Assembly (NCBI RefSeq): GCF_002332425.1
Contig: NZ_NRGS01000011.1
Location: 239,670-303,669, forward strand
Direction of reading: 5' to 3'
From: Brachybacterium alimentarium
GTDB lineage: Bacteria > Actinomycetota > Actinomycetes > Actinomycetales > Dermabacteraceae
DNA length: 64,000 nt
Every line of letters begins with the position of its first letter. The stretch's first letter is position 1. The notes beneath the pieces were generated by a model that was not told the origin of the DNA, did no database searches, and saw nothing but the letters and a program-made list of their open reading frames with translations. This document shows positions 7,290 through 17,083 of the stretch, piece after piece. The position numbers and the translations under genes were made by a program.

Positions 7290-7737
7290 ATGGGTACTAC
7301 TGAGGGGGTTGTTGAGGGACACCCTCTGGAAGGCTGGGCGCTCACCACCCTGTTCAACCCGGAGTCCTTCTCCTGAACGGCGAGGAGATCGCCGAGGCCT
7401 CGGCACTCTTGTTCGGGCGGCGCAGCTACGAGCACTTTCGCGCCCGTGTGGTCGGGATCCGACGACCATGCCGCGCACCAGGGCCTCGCGAAGCTCGAGC
7501 TCGTCGTGTCCGAGCCGCTCGACGAGGCGGACCTCTTCAGCGTATGGGGCGAGACCCGGCTCCTCCGCAGCGTCGAAGACATCGCCGAGGTCAAGTGAGA
7601 GGACGGCAGTGCGATCTTCATCCACGGGAGTGCCGAACTCGCCCGCAGACCCAGAGAAGCGGACCCCATCGACCGATACGGCGCCCTCCTGTTCCGCATG
7701 ATGCTCGGCACCGGGAAGCGTGTGCTCCCGGACACCT
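7290..7737 (+). pseudogene. Decayed RibD_C/dihydrofolate-reductase-like gene
   Basis: Three frames together recall one DHFR-like/RibD C-terminal-domain protein. Frame one from ATG 7290 gives EGVVEGHPLEGWALTTLFNP and stops at TGA 7374. The next frame from 7373 gives NGEEIAEASALLFGRRSYEH, the conserved family segment. From about 7455 the original frame resumes with DDHAAHQGLAKLELVVSEPL, meets an in-frame TGA at 7596-7598 (EDIAEVK stop EDGSAIF), and continues to LFRMMLGTGKRVLPD, the conserved C-terminal motif. So there are two frameshifts and one nonsense codon. The usual N-terminal start region is also short. The gene is almost certainly dead. Confidence 0.75.
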
Positions 7738-7743
7738 GTGCAC

Positions 7744-8109
7744 TCAGGGCGCGCAGTCGATGCAGGTGGTGACTTCGGGGCGGACGGCCAGCCGGGCCGG
7801 AGCTATCAGGTTCCCGCAGGATCGGCACACACCGTCCTCCCCACGTGCCAGGCGCTCCGTCGCGTCGTCGATCCCGGCGAGCGCTTCGAGGCGTGCGAGC
7901 CGCAGGCCCTCCAGGCGGGACCACTGCTCCGACAGCGGCACCCCGTCGGGGTCGTGCTCGTCATCGTCCGCCGCACCCTCACGCGAGCGCCTCAAGGCAG
8001 CGAGTTCGCGTTCGATGTCCTGCAGCTGCATCTGCATCTCATGGCGCCTGGAGGCGAGCTGCCCGGCCCGGTCGCGCGGGGTGCCGGCCCCTTCTGGTGG
8101 ATCGTCCAT
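7744..8109 (-). CDS. DksA/TraR-type C4 zinc-finger protein
   Basis: A 121-residue protein with a helical, coiled-coil-like N-terminal half (HEMQMQLQDIERELAALRRS) and a C-terminal C4 zinc finger, VCRSCGNLIAPARLAVRP then CIDCAP, as in DksA/TraR family proteins, which can modulate RNA polymerase through its secondary channel. LARGEDGVCRSCG is the family signature. ATG 8109 follows CACACT by 6 nt and may be leaderless; in-frame ATG 8145 with GGAG further upstream is an alternative. It is divergent from the nrdI operon. Actinobacterial relatives are mostly uncharacterised. Confidence 0.85.
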   Translation of the reverse strand: MDDPPEGAGTPRDRAGQLASRRHEMQMQLQDIERELAALRRSREGAADDDEHDPDGVPLSEQWSRLEGLRLARLEALAGIDDATERLARGEDGVCRSCGNLIAPARLAVRPEVTTCIDCAP

Positions 8110-8285
8110 CGACCCAGTGTGCCCGGTCGCCCACGGAGCACTCATCACTGGAGTGTCTCCGCGCTGAGCGGCCGACCGCTCTCCGCACAGCACACGCATC
8201 AGCCCCATGGTCCTCGGTCCGCCATGGCGAGCAGAGTTCGTCGCGTCGTACTTGCGACTTTGCTTCACCGTAGTTCTGCGTGCTA

Positions 8286-8332
8286 CAACTAGATCTAGGG
8301 CCCCAGCCCGTCCACATCACTACATCTAGTGC
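8286..8332 (+). promoter_or_regulatory. Tandem NrdR boxes upstream of nrdI
   Basis: Two 16-bp elements at 8286-8301 and 8317-8332 match the NrdR-box pattern acaCwAtATaTwGtgt: box 1 has the core CTAGATCTAG, box 2 has CACTACATCTAGTG. Their centres are 31 bp apart, the three-helical-turn spacing typical of paired NrdR sites. They lie 29 bp upstream of the nrdI ATG, so the ATP/dATP-sensing repressor NrdR should control nrdI-nrdF. Confidence 0.85.
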
Positions 8333-8360
8333 CGCCCGGCGATCGAGAGGATCTCCGAAG

Positions 8361-9927
<1,567 letters not shown>

Positions 9928-10025
9928 ACGAGCAGACGCCCGTATCCCAGGAAACCGACGCGCGGTTCACAGATCCGGACCAACGTTGAGCGCATGACCT
10001 CAGCGGATGGCCCGGTCGTGGCGAT

Positions 10026-10050
10026 CGTCACGCCCGTCACGCCCGTCACG
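10026..10050. repeat. Short tandem CGTCACGCC repeat
   Basis: Nearly three copies of a 9-bp unit lie in the 125-bp space between nrdF and the 3' end of the convergent transporter gene. No function is evident. Confidence 0.6.
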
Positions 10051-10052
10051 TC

Positions 10053-11390
10053 TCAGGCCGCCGTGCGTTCGAGAGACCGCTGCTGAGCGGGGATGCTGGC
10101 GCGGATATGGACGGGCCGACTCGCGACGACACCGGCTGTGAGCTGGGCGATCAGCAGGACGCCGAGCGCGATGAGGGGGACGTCCCAGCCGCCCGCGAGG
10201 GCGTGCACGGCCCCGAGGCCGATGGGGCCGAGGCCCGCCAGGAGGTACCCGAACCCCTGCGCCATGGTGGAGAGCTGGCCGGTGTGGTGCGTGTCCGGTG
10301 AGCGCCACACGATGTATGTCAGCGACAGGCTGATCGAGGCGCCCTGCCCCAGGCCCATCATGGTCATCCACGCCCAGGTGGCGCTGGTCGGGACGACGGC
10401 GAGGCCGAGGTACGCGGCAGCGGTGAGCAGCACGGCGATCAGGACAGGGAGCCACAGAGGCCGCAGTCGCCTGGCGATCGTGGGCGTCACCAGCGCGGCG
10501 AGGATGCCAGGGAAGGCGGAGTAGGACAGCATCCATCCGGCCGTCCCGCGCGCCATCCCGGCATCCTGGAGGATCGTGGGAACCCAGGTCAGCGCCGCGT
10601 AGTAGCTGGTGCTCTGCAGGCCCATGAGCGCCGTCACGGCGAGAGCGGTCGGGTGGGTGAAGATCGAGCGCAGCGGCGGCTCACCACGCTCGGAAGGGGC
10701 GTCCGCGACGTCGCTGCCGGCCCTCATACGACCGGGGGCACGCCGGATCTGCGGGATCCAGACCACGGCGGCCAGCACGGCCGGCACCGCCCAGAGCGCC
10801 AGCGCAGCACGCCAGCCACCGCCCGTGAGCGGGAGCATCGGCACCGTCAGGCCGGATGCCGCGGCCGCTCCGACGAACAGCGCCGTCGAGTACAGCCCCA
10901 TCATCAGTCCTGCCCGGTGCGAGAAGTCCTGCTTGATGGCTGGCGGCATGACGACGTTGCCGATCGCGATTGCGGCGCCCACGATCACTGTGCCGAGCAA
11001 CAGGGCGATGAGGCTGGGGTGAAGTCTCAGAGTGATCCCCACGGCCAGGGCGATCATCGTCGCTCCCAGCAACCGATGCATCCCTATGCGGCGCGTCAGC
11101 GCGGGCGTGAAGAAGGCGAAGGCCCCGAACGCGAAGACCGGGATCGTGGTCAGCAGGCTGGCCATCGTCGCCGACAAGCCCAGGGAGGCACGGATGTCCC
11201 CGAGGACGGGCCCGATGGAGCCGACGCTGATGCGCAGGTTCAGCCCGATGAGGATCAAGCCGGCGCCGAGCAGCAGCAGTCCCCAGCGGCCGCGCACGGC
11301 CTCGGGTGGGGCCCCGATCTCGACAGGCTCCGGCGGTTGCCCGCCCGGGATCGGGTAGTCGTCCAGCGGGGAGGGGTCGTCAGCGGGCAC
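10053..11390 (-). CDS. CynX/NimT-family MFS transporter
   Basis: A 445-residue major-facilitator protein with 12 predicted helices after a soluble N-terminal tail of about 35 residues. GLILIGLNLRISVGSIGPVL and TTIPVFAFGAFAFFTPAL are typical of the cyanate/2-nitroimidazole (CynX/NimT) branch of the MFS; conserved GLYSTALFVGAAAASGL and MGLGQGASISLSLTYIVWRS follow. GTG 11390 has AAGGAG upstream. It is divergent from the AraC regulator at 11532, the same arrangement as nimT-nimR in enteric bacteria, so export of a xenobiotic under AraC control is a fair guess. Confidence 0.85.
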   Translation of the reverse strand: MPADDPSPLDDYPIPGGQPPEPVEIGAPPEAVRGRWGLLLLGAGLILIGLNLRISVGSIGPVLGDIRASLGLSATMASLLTTIPVFAFGAFAFFTPALTRRIGMHRLLGATMIALAVGITLRLHPSLIALLLGTVIVGAAIAIGNVVMPPAIKQDFSHRAGLMMGLYSTALFVGAAAASGLTVPMLPLTGGGWRAALALWAVPAVLAAVVWIPQIRRAPGRMRAGSDVADAPSERGEPPLRSIFTHPTALAVTALMGLQSTSYYAALTWVPTILQDAGMARGTAGWMLSYSAFPGILAALVTPTIARRLRPLWLPVLIAVLLTAAAYLGLAVVPTSATWAWMTMMGLGQGASISLSLTYIVWRSPDTHHTGQLSTMAQGFGYLLAGLGPIGLGAVHALAGGWDVPLIALGVLLIAQLTAGVVASRPVHIRASIPAQQRSLERTAA

Positions 11391-11531
11391 GGGCTGTGCT
11401 CCTTGTCAGTCATGAAGGCCACGGAATGCTGCCAGCGGCGATGCCCGGGCCCACTGGGGCTCACACGACGACCACGGCGGCCCCTCCATTGGACACTCCG
11501 AACACGGGGCGCACAACCGGTACGCTGACCC

Positions 11532-12320
11532 ATGATGCTCGAATCCCGCCTTCACTCCCTGGTTCCCGAGCAGATCCACGTGCTCGGGCACGACGAACGC
11601 ACGCCGTCGCACGTCCACGACCAGGGTCATCTCGTCTATCCCGCCAGCGGGGTGCTCTCGCTGGTCACCGAGGACGGCTCCTGGATCGCGCCGCCGAATC
11701 GCGCCGCCTGGATCCCGGCAGGTTCGGTCCACCAGCATCGTGCGCACGGCGCGACGGACATGCGCATCGTGTTCATGGCGGATGCCGTCGCCGAACTCCT
11801 GCCCGCACACCCCTCTGTGCTCGCGGTGACGGCGCTCGCGCGCGAGGCCACCCTCGCCCTGACCAGCGACGCTCCGCGAACCGCGAGCAGTCGGGACCGG
11901 CTGCGGCGGGTCATCATCGATGAGCTCACCGCCGCCCCGGAGCAGCCGCTGCACCTTCCCGAGCCCCGTGACGAGCGCCTCCGAAAACTCACCCATCTCG
12001 TCGAGCACGACATGGAGAACCCGGCCACGCTCGAGCAGCTCGGACGACGGATCGGGGCCGGCGAGCGCACCCTCAGCCGCCTCTTCCAGCAGACCACGGG
12101 CATGAGCTTCCGCCAGTGGCGCATCCAGCTGCGCATCCACCGTGCTCTGCTGCTGCTCACTGACGGCCTCTCCGTGGTGGACACGGCGACAGCGTGTGGA
12201 TGGGCAAATCCCAGCGCCTTCATCGACGCGTTCACCGCTCTGGTGGGGCAGACCCCTGGTCGGTACCAGCGCTCGCTGCGCGGCACCTCGCGTCCGCTCC
12301 CGGATATCCGGTCCTGCTGA
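11532..12320 (+). CDS. AraC-family regulator with N-terminal cupin (NimR-like)
   Basis: A 262-residue regulator. The N-terminal half (residues 20-95) is an AraC-type cupin with SHVHDQGHLVYPASG and AWIPAGSVHQHRA; residues 150-255 form the double HTH with TLEQLGRRIGAGERTLSRLF and SVVDTATACGWANPSAFIDA then VGQTPGRYQRS. ATG 11532 is 5 nt after TACGCT (11521-11526), so the mRNA looks leaderless. It is divergent from the CynX/NimT-type exporter over 141 bp and most likely controls it. The effector is unknown. Confidence 0.88.
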   Translation: MMLESRLHSLVPEQIHVLGHDERTPSHVHDQGHLVYPASGVLSLVTEDGSWIAPPNRAAWIPAGSVHQHRAHGATDMRIVFMADAVAELLPAHPSVLAVTALAREATLALTSDAPRTASSRDRLRRVIIDELTAAPEQPLHLPEPRDERLRKLTHLVEHDMENPATLEQLGRRIGAGERTLSRLFQQTTGMSFRQWRIQLRIHRALLLLTDGLSVVDTATACGWANPSAFIDAFTALVGQTPGRYQRSLRGTSRPLPDIRSC

Positions 12321-12557
12321 GGCTCCGGCCGACGCCGGGCTCCTCGGTGTACGCGACCGTGAACCGTGCCGTACTCGCCGTGCCCGTCGCCTTCGCGCAC
12401 TCCGGTCCGGGGCGTGATCCATGCCCCAGGGCCGCACCGGCTCGCACTGCCCGACCGCGAGCGGACGTACCGTGTCGGAGGCAGATCCCTGCCTCCCTGT
12501 TCCTCACCGCGCCCGGTCTCGGCGAGCGCGCATCGCATCTCCGGAGCATTCCCCACG

Positions 12558-13946
12558 ATGAGCACGACCACGCAGCCGTCGTCCGCCCCCGACACCGCCC
12601 GCCGGGCACCGGGGCTGAAGGCGCGGCACATCCACTTCATCGCGCTCGGCTCCGCGATCGGCACCGGACTGTTCTACGGCTCCGCCGGGGCGATCCAGGC
12701 GGCCGGGCCGTCGGTCCTCCTGGTCTATCTGCTGGGCGGCGCGGTCGTGTACTTCATGCTGCGGGCGCTCGGCGAGATGGCGGTGCGGATGCCGATCTCG
12801 GGCTCGTTCGCCGAGTACACCCGGCGGTTCCTGGGCGGCTGGGCCGGGTACATCACCGGCTGGATGTTCGCGTTCGAGATGCTCATCGTGTGCCTGGCCG
12901 ACCTCACCGCGATCGCGATCTACATGCGGTTCTGGTTCCCCGACACCGCGCAGTGGATCTGGGTGGCCCTCACGCTGCTGATCGTGGGCGCGGCGAACCT
13001 CGCCAGCGTGCGCTGGTTCGGGGAGCTCGAGTTCGTGTTCACGATCATCAAGGTCACTGCCGTGATCGCGATGATCGTGGGCGGCGCCGCGATCCTCGTG
13101 TTCGGTCTCGGCGACGCGGGCACCGCCACGGGGCTGGCGAACCTCACGGCCGACGGCGGCTTCTTCCCGCACGGCGCCGGCGGCATGATCTCCGCGTTCA
13201 TCCTGGTGCTGTTCGCCTTCGGCGGCACCGAGATCATCGGTGTGGCGGGCACCGAGGCGGAGGACCCGGGCACCGCGATCCCCAAGGCCGTCAACACGGT
13301 GCCCGTGCGGATCCTGCTGTTCTACGTGCTCGCGATCGGGGTGATCCTGCTGCTGAACCCCTGGCGCGAGATCACCGGCGAGGAGTCGCCGTTCGTGCAG
13401 ATCTTCGACACCCTCGGGGTGAACTGGGCGGCCGCGCTGCTGAACGTCGTGGTGCTCACCGCGGCGCTGTCCGCGATCAACGCCGACCTGTTCGGGGCCG
13501 GCCGCGTGGTCGCGGGGATGGCCCGCGAACGGCTGGCCCCGCGCGCCATGGCCCGTACGATGCGGGGCGTTCCCGTGGTCACGACCGTCGCCCTGCTCGG
13601 AGTGCTCGTGGTGGGCGTGCTGCTGAACTATGCGCTGCCGGACGAGGTCTTCACGATCGTCGCCTCCCTGGCCACCTTCGCCACGATCTTCGTGTGGCTG
13701 ATGATCCTGCTCGCGCAGGTCGCCTCCCGGCGCGGCATGTCCCGCCAGGAGCGCACCGAGCTCGCCTTCCCGGTGCCGCTGTGGCCGTTCGGGCAGCTCT
13801 TCGCGATCGCCTTCATCGTGTTCACGTTCGGGATCATGGTGTGGCAGCCCGCGTATCACACGGCGCTCGGGGTGGGCGCAGGATTCCTCGTCGTGATGAC
13901 GCTGCTCTATGCCGTGACCGGCCGCCATCGGGCGGGCCGCGCCTGA
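12558..13946 (+). CDS. APC-superfamily amino acid permease
   Basis: A 462-residue polytopic permease of the amino acid transporter (AAT) type. IHFIALGSAIGTGLFYGSAG is the helix-1 GS(A/G)IGTGLF signature, GEMAVRMPISGSFAEYTRRF lies in the helix 2/3 loop, and AFGGTEIIGVAGTEAEDPG marks helix 6 and its loop. Proteins of this type import proline, histidine, GABA or aromatic amino acids; the substrate cannot be told here. ATG 12558 has GGAG 11 nt upstream. The 237 bp before it, after the AraC stop, show no gene and no riboswitch I can name. Confidence 0.9.
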   Translation: MSTTTQPSSAPDTARRAPGLKARHIHFIALGSAIGTGLFYGSAGAIQAAGPSVLLVYLLGGAVVYFMLRALGEMAVRMPISGSFAEYTRRFLGGWAGYITGWMFAFEMLIVCLADLTAIAIYMRFWFPDTAQWIWVALTLLIVGAANLASVRWFGELEFVFTIIKVTAVIAMIVGGAAILVFGLGDAGTATGLANLTADGGFFPHGAGGMISAFILVLFAFGGTEIIGVAGTEAEDPGTAIPKAVNTVPVRILLFYVLAIGVILLLNPWREITGEESPFVQIFDTLGVNWAAALLNVVVLTAALSAINADLFGAGRVVAGMARERLAPRAMARTMRGVPVVTTVALLGVLVVGVLLNYALPDEVFTIVASLATFATIFVWLMILLAQVASRRGMSRQERTELAFPVPLWPFGQLFAIAFIVFTFGIMVWQPAYHTALGVGAGFLVVMTLLYAVTGRHRAGRA

Positions 13947-14009
13947 TCCCGGGCCGACCGACGGGCGCCCGAAAGCGCCCCGCGGGAGGTCCGACGGTGA
14001 GTGCGCCCG

Positions 14010-14897
14010 TCAGCGCCGCGCCGTTCCGTCGTCGCTGACCGTCTCGGCCGACTGCTCGGTGACGGCGAGACTGCCCAGGAGCCTCAGCCGCTCCTCGGAG
14101 GGAGTGCCGGGCTCCGCCGTGTAGGCGAACATGAACCATTCGGGGTTCGCCGGCAGGTCCATCGCCTCGTAGCTGAGCTCGAGGTCCCCGACCACCGGAT
14201 GATGGAGCCGCTTCACTCCGCCGCGATGATGGCGCACGTCGTGCACCGACCAGCGCTGCCGGAAGGCGTCGCTGCGGGTCACGAGCTCGCCGATCAGGTC
14301 CGTCAAGCCCTTGTCCAGGGGGTTCTGCCCGGCATAGGTGCGCATCGTCGCCACGATGCTGTCCGCGTTCTCCTCCCACTCCAGGAAGAAGGTGCGCGCC
14401 GCGGGGTCGAGGAACGTGAACCGTGCCGTGTTCGCCCGGCCCGTCGGGTCCTCGAACAGCGGTGCATACAAGGCCCGCCCCAGCGGATTGGCGGCCACGA
14501 AGTCCATCCGTCGGTCCCGGACCCACACCGGAGCACCGGTGACCGCATCGAGGAAGCGCTGGAACGCCGGGGGCACACCGCGCGCACTGGGCTTCCTGCG
14601 CTTGCGGACAGGGCGCGGGCCAGCGGTGCGCGCCAGGTCCGCCAGATGATCGATCTCGGCCTCATCGAGCCTGAGGGCGTGGGCGATCGACTCCAGCACC
14701 TCGGTGGACACCCCGGCCAGCTCACCGCGCTCCATCCGCGCGTAGTACTCGACGCTCACGCCGGCGAGCAACGCCACCTCCTCCCGGCGCAGGCCGGGCA
14801 CGCGACGCCGGGAGCCGCCGATGATGCCTGCCTGCTCCGGCGTGATCCGGTCCCTGCGGGTGCGCAGGAACTCCGACACCTCTGCTCGATGGTCCAT
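14010..14897 (-). CDS. XRE regulator with MmyB-like ligand-binding domain
   Basis: A 295-residue regulator. Residues 10-75 hold the HTH: RTRRDRITPEQAGI, VPGLRREEVALLAGVSVEYY, RMERGELAGVSTEVLESIA. Residues 110-275 are the MmyB-type domain: PVWVRDRRMDFVAANPLGRA, GDLELSYEAMDLP, FMFAYTAEPGTPSEERLRLL. This domain class is widespread in actinobacteria and related to a fatty-acid-binding fold. Start ATG 14897. It is divergent from the MFS transporter at 15041 over 143 bp and likely regulates it. Confidence 0.88.
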   Translation of the reverse strand: MDHRAEVSEFLRTRRDRITPEQAGIIGGSRRRVPGLRREEVALLAGVSVEYYARMERGELAGVSTEVLESIAHALRLDEAEIDHLADLARTAGPRPVRKRRKPSARGVPPAFQRFLDAVTGAPVWVRDRRMDFVAANPLGRALYAPLFEDPTGRANTARFTFLDPAARTFFLEWEENADSIVATMRTYAGQNPLDKGLTDLIGELVTRSDAFRQRWSVHDVRHHRGGVKRLHHPVVGDLELSYEAMDLPANPEWFMFAYTAEPGTPSEERLRLLGSLAVTEQSAETVSDDGTARR

Positions 14898-14931
14898 GCA
14901 CCCCACGGTAGGGCTGCCGTGACGCGGCAAG

Positions 14932-14965
14932 GAGGAACTGCCAGTACACGGATCAGCCGTTCCTC
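14932..14965. promoter_or_regulatory. Inverted repeat GAGGAAC-N20-GTTCCTC
   Basis: Perfect 7-bp arms lie between the divergent XRE-MmyB regulator and the MFS transporter. It may be that regulator's operator; only position and symmetry support this. Confidence 0.35.
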
Positions 14966-15040
14966 GCACCTCGGCATCCGGAGGACATACGGTGCCACCA
15001 CCGCCCTGGCGACGCACCGGTCGTCGCAGGGCGCCCGCAG

Positions 15041-16258
15041 TTGACCACCACACCGCCCGACCCGAGGACCTTCCCGTTGAACCGCTTCCTGGTGCCGACC
15101 TCCGCGTTGATGTGGGGACTGCAGATCGCCTTCCTCAGCCCTTCGCTCGCGCTGATCCTCTCCACCCTCTACGGCGCGACCACGGCAGAGATCGGCTGGG
15201 TGCTGGCGATCTACAACGTCAGTGGCTTCATCGCCTCCCTCGTCGTGCCCGCCTGGGCGGATCGTCACCTGGACTATCTGCGGCCGATGCTGCTCAGCGG
15301 CGCGCTCACCCTGCTGCTCGTGCTGGTGCTCGCCGTGGTGACCACGCTTCCCCTCGTCACGATCGTCCTGGTGGTGGTCGGCGGCCCGGCCGGTGTCGGC
15401 ATCTCCATGCTGTTCGCGCACCTGCGCCATGCCGGTGCGCGGCCCTCCCAGATCGTCGACACCCGCGCGATCGTCTCGGTCGCGTGGGTCGCCGGCCCAC
15501 CGATGGCGACGCTGATCATCGGCTGGTTCGGGCCCCGCGCAATCCTCCTCGCGATCGGCCTCGTGGCCCTGGCCAACATCGCCACCACGATGCTCATGAT
15601 CCGCGGTCACCGCGCCGCGCTCTCGGCCGACGACCCCTCGACGCCCGCACCGGCCGACGAGGAGCTGCCGCTCGGGAAGATCGGGGTCGTGCTCGTCACC
15701 GCGGCGTTCGTGCTGCTGCAGGCGACGAACGCGACCAGCATGTCGTTCCTCGCCGTGTACGTGCCGCAGACCGTAGGGATCGACGTGGTGTGGGCGGGGG
15801 TCGCTCTCGGTGTCGCCGCCGGTCTCGAGGTGCCGGCGCTGATGATCGTCGGCCGGCTCACCGAGCGGTACTCGAGCCTGGGCCTCATCGTCACCAGCTG
15901 CCTCGCCGGGATCGTCTACTACCTCGGTGTCGCCGCCGTGACGGGGCCGTTCCTCCTGATCGCGCTGCAGGTGCTCAATGCCTGGTGCTTCGCGGGCATC
16001 GGCGGGGTGGGGCTCACGCTGTTCCAGCAGATGATCCCGCGGCCTGGTCTGTCCACCGGGCTGTACATGAACACCCGACGCGTCGGCGCGGTCCTCTCCG
16101 GGCCGCTGATCGTGCTCGGCGGTGCGACCGTCCTCGGCCAGCGCGCGACCTTCTTCGCGTGCGCCCTGCTCACCCTGGTGGGCCTGCTGATCATCGGCGC
16201 GGCGGGCCGGCACAGCACCTCACGCGCTCCCGCGGAGTCTGCCGCACCGGCCCGGTGA
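15041..16258 (+). CDS. MFS transporter (sugar-efflux-like)
   Basis: A 405-residue, 12-helix major facilitator protein. The N-terminal half (ALMWGLQIAFLSPSLALILS, GWVLAIYNVSGFIASLVVPAWADR) and the DTRAIVSVAWVAGPPMATLI segment resemble SetA-type sugar efflux proteins; the second half contains GVALGVAAGLEVPALMIVGR and YMNTRRVGAVLSGPLIVLGG. The best start is TTG 15041, though its ribosome site is weak, so the exact start is uncertain. Divergent from the XRE-MmyB regulator. The substrate is unknown. Confidence 0.85.
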   Translation: MTTTPPDPRTFPLNRFLVPTSALMWGLQIAFLSPSLALILSTLYGATTAEIGWVLAIYNVSGFIASLVVPAWADRHLDYLRPMLLSGALTLLLVLVLAVVTTLPLVTIVLVVVGGPAGVGISMLFAHLRHAGARPSQIVDTRAIVSVAWVAGPPMATLIIGWFGPRAILLAIGLVALANIATTMLMIRGHRAALSADDPSTPAPADEELPLGKIGVVLVTAAFVLLQATNATSMSFLAVYVPQTVGIDVVWAGVALGVAAGLEVPALMIVGRLTERYSSLGLIVTSCLAGIVYYLGVAAVTGPFLLIALQVLNAWCFAGIGGVGLTLFQQMIPRPGLSTGLYMNTRRVGAVLSGPLIVLGGATVLGQRATFFACALLTLVGLLIIGAAGRHSTSRAPAESAAPAR

Positions 16259-16280
16259 GGACCCCGCTGCCGTCGGCTCG

Positions 16281-17081
16281 TCAGATCGTCGCGACCGACC
16301 CCGCATCGACCCGGTAGTTCGAGCCGGTGACGAACGAGGCCCGGTCCGAGCACAGGAAGGCGACCACCGCGGCGACCTCCTCGGGCTCGCCCCGGCGCTT
16401 GAGCGCGAGATGGGGTCGCTGCTCCTCGAGGAAGGAACGGATCGCCTCATCGCGGTCGACGCCGAGCTCCGCGGAGCGCTTGTCCATCATCGCGTCGGTC
16501 ATCGGCGTGTGGATTAAGGCCGGGGAGACCGCGTTGACCAGCAGACCCTCCCGCGCACAGGTGCGCGACAGACCCTTGGACAGCGCGAGCAGGCCGGCCT
16601 TGGAGGCGCAGTAGGGCAGTTCGTCGTCGTAGGGCTGCACGGCGTCCTCCGACGTGAGGAACACCAGGCGGCCCCAGCCGCCCCGACGCAGCGCGGGCAG
16701 GAACTGCCGGGTGATGCGCACGGCGCCGAGCAGGTCCGTGGTGAGGGTGTCCACCCAGCCCTGGTCGTCAATCTCGTGGAACAGCCCCTGCGCCCCGGTG
16801 ACCCCGGCGGCGTGGACGAGGATGTCGATGTCGCCGACGGCCTCCTGGACCGCCGCGTCCAGCGCGCTGATCTCCTCGAGGCTGGTGACGTCGGCGGCGT
16901 GGTGCAGCACCTGGCTCTCCGGCGCCTCGAGAGCCTCCGCGGCGCGGGCGAGCTCGTCGGGGTCACGGTCGGTGAGGAACACCGTGACGCCTTCGCGCAC
17001 GAGCTCCTGGGCGGTGTGCCAGCCGATGCCGGAATCGGCTCCGGTGATCAGTGCCTTCTTGCCGGTGATGTGCAGATCCAT
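16281..17081 (-). CDS. Short-chain dehydrogenase/reductase
   Basis: A 266-residue NAD(P)-dependent SDR. TGADSGIG near residues 13-20 is the cofactor glycine motif, ADVTSLEE the adenine contact, YCASKAGLLALSKGL the catalytic YxxxK, and SPALIHTPM follows it; the C terminus VTGSNYRVDAG is typical. ATG 17081 lies 2 nt after the stop of the FAD reductase, so the two form an operon. The substrate cannot be told; the partner reductase suggests an oxidative or aromatic-degradation context. Confidence 0.9.
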   Translation of the reverse strand: MDLHITGKKALITGADSGIGWHTAQELVREGVTVFLTDRDPDELARAAEALEAPESQVLHHAADVTSLEEISALDAAVQEAVGDIDILVHAAGVTGAQGLFHEIDDQGWVDTLTTDLLGAVRITRQFLPALRRGGWGRLVFLTSEDAVQPYDDELPYCASKAGLLALSKGLSRTCAREGLLVNAVSPALIHTPMTDAMMDKRSAELGVDRDEAIRSFLEEQRPHLALKRRGEPEEVAAVVAFLCSDRASFVTGSNYRVDAGSVATI

Positions 17082-17083
17082 GG

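Noticed and set aside
10026..10050. Short CGTCACGCC tandem as an origin or binding-site cluster
   Set aside because: Under three copies next to a convergent 3' end, with no nearby gene that would suggest a function.
12504..13928. 474-codon open frame on the minus strand across the amino acid permease
   Set aside because: Its product is a run of His/Asp/Glu/Arg typical of antisense translation of a membrane protein gene; the sense strand is unmistakably a permease.
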